The translations under genes were made by a program, and so were the position numbers. Shown piece by piece: positions 52,160 through 59,178 of a DNA stretch of 64,000 nt. How positions within the stretch are numbered: position 1 is the first letter of the stretch; every line of letters starts with the position of its first letter. Origin of the DNA: JAUIJL01 sp965366625 (GTDB lineage Bacteria > Acidobacteriota > Thermoanaerobaculia > Multivoradales > J023); contig CBDUGP010000030.1 in NCBI GenBank assembly GCA_965366625.1, positions 19,333 to 83,332 of the forward strand. Direction: 5' to 3'. The notes beneath the pieces are model-generated. The model did no database searches, was not told where the DNA came from, and saw nothing but the letters and a program-made list of their open reading frames with translations.

Positions 52160-54667
52160 TCACTCCGAGGTTGCCCTTCCACTCGACGAAGACCAGGCCG
52201 AGAGGTCTCCCGACTCGAAGTCGTCTTCAAACAAGGGACGGAGATCAAAATCCGCATTGCCGGGGATGCTGCGGCCTTCGGTGTCTCCGAAAGATGCAAC
52301 TGGGGCAGAGCCGAAATCCACAGCGCCTTCCAAGGTGGCAAGGCTCCCAAGCGCCTCGAATTGAATGCGCAATAAAGGCCCGTCACTGAACGAGATCGGA
52401 GCCGCGGAAAGGTCGGCGATCGAGATCTGGAGTTCGGACTCCGTGCTGGTCGAATCGAAGATGAATGTTTGATGGGCGATGGCAGGGTCCAGCAGATCCA
52501 CCACGTCAGGGATTCCGTCGAGATTAGAGTCCGTGGGATCGAAGCTCAATCTGGTCAGGTCCAGGTCGAGAGAAAAAATCGTGCCTACGATGGGATACCC
52601 TGCGGGATCGAAGTCGATTTCGAGGACCGCCGAGCCGTCTTCGACCGAGAGGGAATGGGGAATGCTCAACCAGGGGCCATCGCCCTGGCCCGAAGGGGCT
52701 TCTAAGCAAATGCCTCCGGCCAAGAGCTGGGGTTTGCAAGTGAGATCGCCGGCATCGACGATCGTGTCTCCATTGCTGTCGCAACCGACCGCGCTGCCGC
52801 CGAAGGCACCGTCCGGCACGTCGAGCCAGAACGCTCCGTCGCCGTCGAAGACTTCGGTTTCGCAGGCGTCGAGATCCGCCGTGTCGAGCATGCCGTCAGC
52901 ATTGCAGTCTCCTCGAAGACCCGCGTAAATCTCGACGGATCCCCCTTCTCGATGCCCACCGTACTCCTGGCCCTGCCCGTCCCTAAACAGCACCCCAGAA
53001 TTGTCCGAAAAACCGACCGTGGCACTGATCGTCTCCGAGGGCGCGGGGCTGCATGTCGGAGTAAAGGCTAGGGTGGCGAGAAGACCGTCCGAAAGATTGG
53101 CCGAATTCCCGGCGTCGATCAGGGAAATGTCGATCTCACCTCCCGCATCACCTAGGTCGAAGTCGACGGAGGGAACGAACGGGGCCGGCACCAGGATCGT
53201 CACGGCTTCGGGGATGCCGTCGAAATCTGAATCGGTCGGATCGAAGTCGAGGCAGCTGGAGTCGTAATCGATGGAGAAGATCGTACCGGTGAGCGCTGCC
53301 GTGTCCGTGCTCAGGACTACCGGCACTTCGACGGGTTCGTCCACCACGCCGGGAAGGCCTACAGGAATGGACAAATAGGGAGCGGTGGGCGGGTCGATGT
53401 CAAAAACATAGGCCGAGCCCGAGCCGGAAAGCGTGTCGTCGTCTCGGATCGCACCGATCAGCGCGTATCCATCATCGATCGAGACGGCATGACCGAATTC
53501 GTCGCTGGCATCGATGTCGTCGGAAAGGATTTCCGTCACCTGACCCCAATGGCCAGGTCCGCCCCGGTCTCGCTGAAAAATAAATGCCGAGCCCCCGTTG
53601 TGGGCTCCGGAAGAGCTTTGGACCGCGCCGACCAAGGCGGTTGAGCCTTCGAGCGAGACCGACCAGCCCAGGCGGTCGCTGCTCATGGCGTTCGAGGCGA
53701 CCAGCTTGGCCACTTGGAGCCAGCCCGGGAGCCCGTCTGGATTGCGCTGGAAAATATACGCCGCCCCCCTCCCCGGTACCCCGTCCGGACTCTCGAGATA
53801 GGCGCCGAAGAGGGCGGTGGTGCCGTCGACGTCCAACGAGTAGCCGAAGAAGCCACCCGTGTCTGGCCCCATGGCACGTACCTTGGCCACCTGGATCCAT
53901 TCACTTTGGTAGAGCTCGAAGATATAGGCAGCACCCGAGATGCTGGCCGGGTGAGAGTGTTGCGGAGCCCCCACCACGGCGACGTTGCCGCTGAGGGCCA
54001 CAGCGGTTCCGAATCGGTCCATGGTCATCGTGTCGTCGCCGATCAACTTGACGACCTGGTTCCAAGCGCCCTTTTCGTCCCGCTCGAAGATATAGGCCGA
54101 GCCCGACACGTGGCCCGCATCGTCGTCTTGGCAGGCTCCGATCAGGGCTCGGGATCCCTCGATAGCCACCGAGCATCCGAAGTGGTCCCCCGTCTCAATG
54201 CTGATCGGCGTGAGCTTGGCCACCTCGCCCCATTCGCCGGTTCCGCCTTCATTGCGCTCGAAAATATAGGCGGCTCCTTGCAAGCCGCCAACCGAGCCAT
54301 TTTCCTTGTGGGCCCCTACCAGGGCCGTGGTACCGTCGAGGGCGACCGCGAAGCCGAAATTGGCGTTCAATACGGGTGTGGACGGAAGCAGCTTGGCCAC
54401 CTCGATCCAGTTTTTCGATCCGTCGGCGTCGCGCTCGAAGATATAAGCTGCACCGAAATTGTCGCCGCCGTCGCCGGTCTCCTCGTCCAGGTGGGCGCCT
54501 ATGAGCAAAGTCGACCCACTGATCGAAACAGCAGACCCGAATTGGGCACCTCCAGCCGGGTTTGAGGCCGTGAGCTTGGCAACTTGCCCTGTGGCCCATA
54601 GCGGCGAGACTCCAACGAGAAAAAAGAAAAGAAACCCTTGGGCTGCTCGAAAAGTTTTCTTCGCCAT
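52160..54667 (-). CDS. Secreted FG-GAP beta-propeller protein with cohesin-like and dockerin-like parts (835 aa)
   Basis: The ATG at 54667 has GGGGGAGG just upstream and opens a clear signal peptide (K-K-T-F-R then F-L-F-F-F-L-V-G-V-S-P-L-W-A). About seven repeats follow (residues 25-420), each with F-G-x-x-V-x-(I/L)-x-G and A-Y-I-F-E-R, the FG-GAP/integrin-alpha-like propeller pattern. Two beta-sandwich segments (about 425-560 and 660-790) share T-I-F-S-(I/L)-D and D-F-D-P-T-D-S-D-x-D-G-I-P and look cohesin-like. Between them are Ca-binding dockerin-like loops (G-D-C-N-A-D-G-M-L-D-T-A-D and C-D-S-N-G-D-T-I-V-D-A-G-D). The C terminus has F-E-S-G-D-L-S-A-W, a tail often seen on secreted proteins of this kind. 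It is on the lanthipeptide strand but 80 bp away with its own ribosome site; any role in that pathway is unproven. Confidence 0.88.
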   Translation of the reverse strand: MAKKTFRAAQGFLFFFLVGVSPLWATGQVAKLTASNPAGGAQFGSAVSISGSTLLIGAHLDEETGDGGDNFGAAYIFERDADGSKNWIEVAKLLPSTPVLNANFGFAVALDGTTALVGAHKENGSVGGLQGAAYIFERNEGGTGEWGEVAKLTPISIETGDHFGCSVAIEGSRALIGACQDDDAGHVSGSAYIFERDEKGAWNQVVKLIGDDTMTMDRFGTAVALSGNVAVVGAPQHSHPASISGAAYIFELYQSEWIQVAKVRAMGPDTGGFFGYSLDVDGTTALFGAYLESPDGVPGRGAAYIFQRNPDGLPGWLQVAKLVASNAMSSDRLGWSVSLEGSTALVGAVQSSSGAHNGGSAFIFQRDRGGPGHWGQVTEILSDDIDASDEFGHAVSIDDGYALIGAIRDDDTLSGSGSAYVFDIDPPTAPYLSIPVGLPGVVDEPVEVPVVLSTDTAALTGTIFSIDYDSSCLDFDPTDSDFDGIPEAVTILVPAPFVPSVDFDLGDAGGEIDISLIDAGNSANLSDGLLATLAFTPTCSPAPSETISATVGFSDNSGVLFRDGQGQEYGGHREGGSVEIYAGLRGDCNADGMLDTADLDACETEVFDGDGAFWLDVPDGAFGGSAVGCDSNGDTIVDAGDLTCKPQLLAGGICLEAPSGQGDGPWLSIPHSLSVEDGSAVLEIDFDPAGYPIVGTIFSLDLDLTRLSFDPTDSNLDGIPDVVDLLDPAIAHQTFIFDSTSTESELQISIADLSAAPISFSDGPLLRIQFEALGSLATLEGAVDFGSAPVASFGDTEGRSIPGNADFDLRPLFEDDFESGDLSAWSSSSGRATSE

Positions 54668-54749
54668 ACCGATCCTCCCCCAAAAATGACAATTCGGACT
54701 TAAATTTGGGTTCAACCTATAAGATTCTCGATCTGCCTGTCAATTGAGG

Positions 54750-55568
54750 TCAAGGACTAAAAAGGCCAGAGACTTTCACCCGCCTAGCAGCCCGAGAAGC
54801 AGCTGCCAACTCGGTCAGCAGTGACCTCATGCCGGCGAGATCAGCCTTGGGGAATCGTTGACGCAAGAGGGCGACGATGGCGCTGAGGTGAGGGGCGGCG
54901 AAGCTGGAGCCGTAGACGGTTTCGGTTTTGCCTTGCCAGAAGGTTTGGCTTTCGCCGTGGGCGATGAAGTCGGCGGCGGTTTGGGGGTGGTGGTCGAGGT
55001 CGAAGGCGTTGCCGAAGCGGCCGGCGGTGACGCTGATGACGTGGTCGAAGCACGCGGGGTAGACGGTTTCGGCGCCGATGGGCAGGGCCGAGATGACCAG
55101 GCAGCCGGCTTGTTGAGCTCGTTCGCAGGCGGTGTAGAAGGGTCGCTTGGCGGATTCCATGGGGCTGCCGAGGCTGAGGTTGATGATGTCGGCGCCTTGT
55201 TGGATCGCTGCGTCGATGGCTGCGACGAGGGTGGTGGGGGAAGTTTCCAGGCGATCGCCGAAGACTCGATGGACGATCACTTTCGCTTTGGGAGCTAGGC
55301 GGTGCACGATTTCGCAGGCGGCGGTGCCGTGGCCGATGCGGTCGTCTAGGTCGTCGCTTTCGGCGGTGGAGAAGGGGTGTTCGGGGTCGACCCACGACCG
55401 GCCTTTCAGCAACCAATTGGGGTGGCCGGCCTCGGCTCGGAATCCGCTGTCGATCACGGCCACGCGCACGCCGCTGCCGTCGGCACCGGCCAGCCGTTGG
55501 TTGAGCCACTGAGGATGCTCGTGGTCGACGGTGGGGTTGTCGGACGGAGGCTGAGGGTCAGTGGTCAT
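54750..55568 (-). CDS. Subtilisin-like (S8) serine protease, cytoplasmic (272 aa)
   Basis: The catalytic triad is intact: Asp in V-A-V-I-D-S-G (near 40), His in I-G-H-G-T-A-A (near 80) and Ser in G-S-S-F-A-A-P-H (near 222). There is no signal peptide or propeptide and the protein is short for the family, so it should act in the cytoplasm. Its ATG overlaps the lanC stop (ATGA), tying its expression to the lanthipeptide enzymes. Leader-peptide removal from the modified precursor is the obvious job, as for intracellular LanP proteases of class I pathways. The 3' ~150 bp are duplicated as a broken copy at 50941-51090. Confidence 0.92.
   Translation of the reverse strand: MTTDPQPPSDNPTVDHEHPQWLNQRLAGADGSGVRVAVIDSGFRAEAGHPNWLLKGRSWVDPEHPFSTAESDDLDDRIGHGTAACEIVHRLAPKAKVIVHRVFGDRLETSPTTLVAAIDAAIQQGADIINLSLGSPMESAKRPFYTACERAQQAGCLVISALPIGAETVYPACFDHVISVTAGRFGNAFDLDHHPQTAADFIAHGESQTFWQGKTETVYGSSFAAPHLSAIVALLRQRFPKADLAGMRSLLTELAAASRAARRVKVSGLFSP
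54777..54924 (-). repeat. Long direct repeat, copy 2 (inside the intact subtilase gene)
   Basis: This is the parent copy of the 50941-51090 repeat, spanning the subtilase codons from just before the catalytic Ser motif to near the C terminus. Confidence 0.85.
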
Positions 55569-57700
55569 GGGGCGGCAAGGGGCAGGTTTCTAGCGTGGGC
55601 CTCTAAGATGCCGGCGCGGTAGAGTTCGATCACCTGCCGGTGGACTATCTTTTCTAGGGCTTGGGGGTCGGCTGCTCCGGCCAAGGCCTCGGCCACTTGG
55701 TTGAGGATGTCTCGGAGCGTGGCCGGATCCTGCGCTGCTTGAACGATCACCGCCGGCAGCGATTCCAGGCGCCTGGGCATTAGACGGTGATTTTGGCGTT
55801 TCAGCAGGGTGGCGGTGGAGTCCGGTTCGGGAGCGCGGTCTTCGAAAGCACGCTCTTCGGAGGCACGCTCTTCAGAAAGCTGGGCCGCCCAGGCTTGCCA
55901 ATCGTAGTCGGTGATCACTAGGGCATCGTCCGGGCCGAGGGTGAAGGCCACGGACCCCGGATCGTGCTCAAGGGCTGCTTCGAGTTCCGAGAGACTCAGC
56001 CGTGCCAAGGAACGTGTGGTCTCGACGGTGAAATCTTTTAGGTCGGCGGTGCGGCGATAGATCTCTCGCTCGACTTTGAAGGCGTCCGCATAGGGTTCGG
56101 GGAGCTGCCCGGCCCGTTGTTCGAGCCGTTGGAAGACGAGGGCCGCGGGGCATTGCTCGGGTGGCCCAGGGCGGGCGTCGAGACCAATCCCTTCCAAGAC
56201 CTCTCCGTTGGATGTGCCGAGTTCGTTCCAGAGGTGCAAGGTGCCGGCGAAGAAGGTGTCGATGCTGCGTCTGGCGGCGTCGGCATAACCTGCCTCGGGC
56301 AGCTCGGTGGTTTCGTGATGGGGTTGGATCAAGAGTGGGGTCGGGACTTCCGGTCGGAGCCAGCGCAGAAGGAATAGGCCGATGCCCGCCTCCCCCAGCA
56401 TCAAGCTCGGGTCTGAGGCGCCGTCGAAGGTGCCGCAAGGCCAGCTTTCCGGTTGCAGCTCGTGGTCGCGGCGGCCTTGAGCCGCTAGGGATCGGCAGGT
56501 TTGGAGCAGGGTCGCTTGCTCTTCGTGATCGAATCCGGCCTTCGCCCGGGAAGCCATCAGCGGCAGCTCGGCGTTGCCGAAAACACCGTGGCACAGGCTG
56601 AAGTTGGCCATCGACTGTGCCTCCGGCCCGAGGGAGCGTAGGGTCGAGCGCAGGGCGGCGCGGGCGGTTTCGAGAAAATCGGGGGCGCCGGTCAGCTGCC
56701 ACAGGCGCAGACGAGACAGGCCGACGCCGGGGGAGCCGTGGCACCAAGCGGCCATGGGCGTTGGCCGGTATTTCGGCAAGGCTCCGGCCCGAGCCATGGC
56801 CCGGAGTCGGGGGCGGGGGGTGCCTCTCAGCAGCTCGCCGAGGGGCACGTTGCGCAGGTCCGGCCAGTTGTCTTGCTCGGCTTGAAAGAAGTGGGACTCG
56901 TAGACCAATGCCATGTCGGCGGCGAATCTAAAGTCCCCGCGTTGGGTGGCCAACGCCAAGTCGTAGAGGGCCACGGCGATGCCCGCCGTGCCGTGGGCCA
57001 GGCCGACGAGATGGCGCACCGACGAACGGGGCAGGGTCGACCACGACCAACCGATCGGCTCTTGGTGTGCGGTGGCCAGCAGATGCTGCCCCAAACCCTC
57101 GGCGGTGCTGAGCAGAAAAGCCCTTTGTTCGTCGGACTCGGCGTATTGCCGGAGGTCGAGCAGGGCAGGGATGGCGCCGGCCGCGCCGGCGATCATGTCC
57201 AGCCCTTGATCCGGATGTCGGCTGGGAGACATGGGCTTTAGCAGGCTCCAGGCTCGATCCGTCAAGCTGGGGTCCTGCAAACCGGAGGAAAGCACCGTCC
57301 AGGCGATGCCCACCCGGCCGCTGTGGAGGCCCCAGGCGCTTTCGGGCAGGTCTTGGCCGAAGTCCAAGGCGTAGCGAAAGCCGGCTCGCGCGGCATCTTT
57401 CAGGGACTCATCGTCGAGGATTCGACCGGCTTGGGCGAGGAAGAAGGCGATGCCCGCGCTGCCTTGGTAAACCAAACCGGAGGCGAGTTCTTGGCGCGAC
57501 CGTCGCACGTCGGCCTCAGGATCCGGAGAGCGGATTTTCCAGGTTCTGCGGTCGTCCTTGCCTTCGAGGGGTATGGCCGTATCGCGGATCCGTCGGGCGA
57601 TCCGTGCGGCAGTCTCTAGAAGGCTGCGGTCTAGGGCGTCGTGGTCGACGGCCTCCGGATCGTCGGTGATGGGGTTGGGGGGATGCAAGCTGCTATTCAT
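55565..57700 (-). CDS. lanC: LanC-type lanthionine cyclase with C-terminal extension (about 711 aa)
   Basis: The LanC alpha-toroid occupies about residues 15-420, with G-S-A-G-I-A-F, A-H-G-T-A-G-I-A, W-C-H-G-S-P-G and L-C-H-G-V-F-G-N. These supply the two Cys and the His that bind catalytic zinc. LanC adds Cys thiols to dehydro-residues made by LanB. Beyond the toroid there are about 260 extra residues (from roughly H-H-E-T-T-E-L) with no domain I recognise; canonical LanC is about 400-450 aa. The frame is open to a TTG at 57769, and I chose the ATG at 57700 because the LanC N-terminal helix follows and upstream codons lack a ribosome site; ATGs at 57727 and 57760 are possible. Its stop overlaps the protease start. 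It lies directly after the precursor gene. Confidence 0.9.
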   Translation of the reverse strand: MNSSLHPPNPITDDPEAVDHDALDRSLLETAARIARRIRDTAIPLEGKDDRRTWKIRSPDPEADVRRSRQELASGLVYQGSAGIAFFLAQAGRILDDESLKDAARAGFRYALDFGQDLPESAWGLHSGRVGIAWTVLSSGLQDPSLTDRAWSLLKPMSPSRHPDQGLDMIAGAAGAIPALLDLRQYAESDEQRAFLLSTAEGLGQHLLATAHQEPIGWSWSTLPRSSVRHLVGLAHGTAGIAVALYDLALATQRGDFRFAADMALVYESHFFQAEQDNWPDLRNVPLGELLRGTPRPRLRAMARAGALPKYRPTPMAAWCHGSPGVGLSRLRLWQLTGAPDFLETARAALRSTLRSLGPEAQSMANFSLCHGVFGNAELPLMASRAKAGFDHEEQATLLQTCRSLAAQGRRDHELQPESWPCGTFDGASDPSLMLGEAGIGLFLLRWLRPEVPTPLLIQPHHETTELPEAGYADAARRSIDTFFAGTLHLWNELGTSNGEVLEGIGLDARPGPPEQCPAALVFQRLEQRAGQLPEPYADAFKVEREIYRRTADLKDFTVETTRSLARLSLSELEAALEHDPGSVAFTLGPDDALVITDYDWQAWAAQLSEERASEERAFEDRAPEPDSTATLLKRQNHRLMPRRLESLPAVIVQAAQDPATLRDILNQVAEALAGAADPQALEKIVHRQVIELYRAGILEAHARNLPLAAP

Positions 57701-57859
57701 CCAAGCTTTTCGATCTTTGAAATCCATCCATGGGGAGCACGGAATGGGGCGGTCGAGCATCGACCGCAATCAAGGCTGCCGACCCGCCCCAAGCTGCGGG
57801 CCCGGTCCATGAAATGGCGCGGGCTCACCGCTTGGGGCAGTGTTAGGCTTAGAGTTCTA

Positions 57860-58195
57860 TCAGCAGTCGCGGGTGCAATAGAAACAAGCGAATTCCGTGG
57901 CGCACATTTCGAAGCAGGTGGTGCCACTTCCGCAGCCGCTGCCGCAGGTGCTTCCGCAAGTGCTGCCGCAGGTACTTCCACAGGTGCTGCCACAGGTGCT
58001 GCCGCAGGTGCTGCCACAGGTGCTGCCGCAGGTGCTGTCACAGGTGCTGCCGCAGGTGGAGTCGGTGCAGACGTCACAGAGGGTGAGGTCTTGGGTGATG
58101 TACCCATAAACCGTGCCCTGATCGTCCTGGCTCTCCGGCGTGGTTTCGAACGACTCGACCTTCAGGTCATCGAGATCCAACTTCAGCTTTTTCAT
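57860..58195 (-). CDS. lanA: Lanthipeptide-type precursor peptide with tandem T-C-G-S core (111 aa)
   Basis: AAAGGAA lies 7 bp before the ATG. The leader starts M-K-K-L-K-L-D-L-D-D-L-K-V-E-S-F-E-T, matching the L-x-L-D-D-L-x-V-E-S-F class I leader pattern, and continues through G-T-V-Y-G-Y. The core begins near C-D-V-C-T-D-S, followed by ten T-C-(G/D)-S tetrads (one has Asp) and one G-C-G-S. The end is non-repetitive (C-F-E-M-C, then F-A-C-F-Y-C-T-R-D-C). There are 18 Cys and over 20 Ser/Thr in about 70 residues, so many Thr/Ser-Cys thioether rings are possible. The gene sits between the split lanB genes and lanC, on the same strand. The cleavage site is unknown; a residue near G-Y or T-L before the first Cys is plausible. 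This is the substrate of the locus with high likelihood. Confidence 0.93.
   Translation of the reverse strand: MKKLKLDLDDLKVESFETTPESQDDQGTVYGYITQDLTLCDVCTDSTCGSTCDSTCGSTCGSTCGSTCGSTCGSTCGSTCGSTCGSGCGSGTTCFEMCATEFACFYCTRDC
57926..58057 (-). repeat. 12-bp minisatellite encoding the precursor core (11 units)
   Basis: Exactly 11 units of 12 nt (132 bp) of the form ACC-TGC-GGC-AGC encode T-C-G-S. Variation is almost all synonymous (TGC/TGT, GGC/GGA, AGC/AGT). The exceptions are one GGC-to-GAC change (Asp) in the second unit and GGC for ACC in the last unit. Synonymous drift with a conserved protein pattern points to selection on the peptide. Confidence 0.95.
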
Positions 58196-58233
58196 GGTGT
58201 TTTCCTTTCAGGATTGGGGTGTCTCCGTGCTCC

Positions 58234-59178
58234 CTAACTGGTGAATGCTGTTTCGCTCACGGCTTCTGGATGGAGCGTTTTTTCGATCAAAACTGCGAGG
58301 TAACACTCTTCTCGCAGATTGGCTCCGAGCCGGTTATGGGTCATGTGGAGGTAGCTCGGCAACAACCAAGCTACGCACGACGGCCAGTCGCCGGGTCCTT
58401 CGTCGGTCAGCAGACGGCCTTGGTCGGCGGCCTTTCGAAGCTCGCAACGGGTGACGACGAGGCTGTCGCGCAGGGTGTCGAGCTCGGGGGTTAAGGGATC
58501 GCGTTCTTCGAGGGCATTCCAGGCGGCTTCGACATAGGCTGCGAGGCGGTCGGATTGGCGGTCGAAGCCGCGCTCGAATTCGCCGAGCCACTGCTGTTGA
58601 CGCTGGGCATCACCGGCGCGGTGGCGTAAATAGGAGCTGCCGAACGCTCGGATCAACGCCGAGGCCTGGCGACGATCGGGCAGCAGGCCGTGGAGCAAGA
58701 CGAGCTGGGCCAGCATCGCTTTGCCCAATCGGGCGGGTCGGTCGTCGGGTCCGATCTTTTTCAGCAGCTGCAGGGCGGAGAGGCTGGAAGCTTGGAAGTG
58801 GGCCTCGGACGGACCCAGGCCGGCGGGTCCGCCGTAGCGGGCGAGCTCGGGCTCGTAGGGCTGCACACGGGCGGTCTCAATTCTTGGCGATGCCGACGCC
58901 ATCTCGAGGAGCCGTCGCTCGAGCTCGTCGTTGCGGGCGGATTCCCGGGGCAGGATTCGCAATCGGATGTGTGGACCGCCGAGCTCGTAACGGATGAAAA
59001 AGAAACGCCCCACGAGTCCCTCGTCGCGCCAGGAATCGAGCCAGGGCGCCACGTCTTGGAGCAGCACTTGATCGGCTGCCGCTCCGAACATTTGGCCACG
59101 AAAATGCAGGTGCATGCTGAGCCACGGTTTGGCCGTCGCGGCCGTCGGGTCGGTCGCGTCCTGCACCTCACGGCTCAT
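58234..59178 (-). CDS. lanB2: LanB elimination (SpaB_C/thiopeptide-type) protein (314 aa)
   Basis: This stand-alone protein matches the C-terminal elimination domain of class I dehydratases. It starts W-L-S-M-H-L-H-F-R-G, has R-Y-E-L-G-G-P-H-I-R-L-R and a later E-L-A-R-Y-G-G, and near its end H-M-T-H-N-R-L-G-A with E-E-C-Y-L-A-V-L. In this family the domain removes glutamate from glutamylated Ser/Thr to give dehydroalanine or dehydrobutyrine. Its ATG lies 11 bp inside the larger LanB gene, showing translational coupling of the two halves. The precursor gene starts 38 bp after its stop. Confidence 0.92.
   Translation of the reverse strand: MSREVQDATDPTAATAKPWLSMHLHFRGQMFGAAADQVLLQDVAPWLDSWRDEGLVGRFFFIRYELGGPHIRLRILPRESARNDELERRLLEMASASPRIETARVQPYEPELARYGGPAGLGPSEAHFQASSLSALQLLKKIGPDDRPARLGKAMLAQLVLLHGLLPDRRQASALIRAFGSSYLRHRAGDAQRQQQWLGEFERGFDRQSDRLAAYVEAAWNALEERDPLTPELDTLRDSLVVTRCELRKAADQGRLLTDEGPGDWPSCVAWLLPSYLHMTHNRLGANLREECYLAVLIEKTLHPEAVSETAFTS

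Noticed and set aside
53714..54565. Plus-strand ORF of 283 codons
   Set aside because: It is antisense to the FG-GAP repeats, and the repeat signatures are clearly on the minus strand.
57641..58237. Plus-strand ORF of 198 codons with long Ala/Gly/Thr repeats
   Set aside because: It is the antisense shadow of the T-C-G-S repeat. It has no ribosome site and runs across the lanC start and the precursor.
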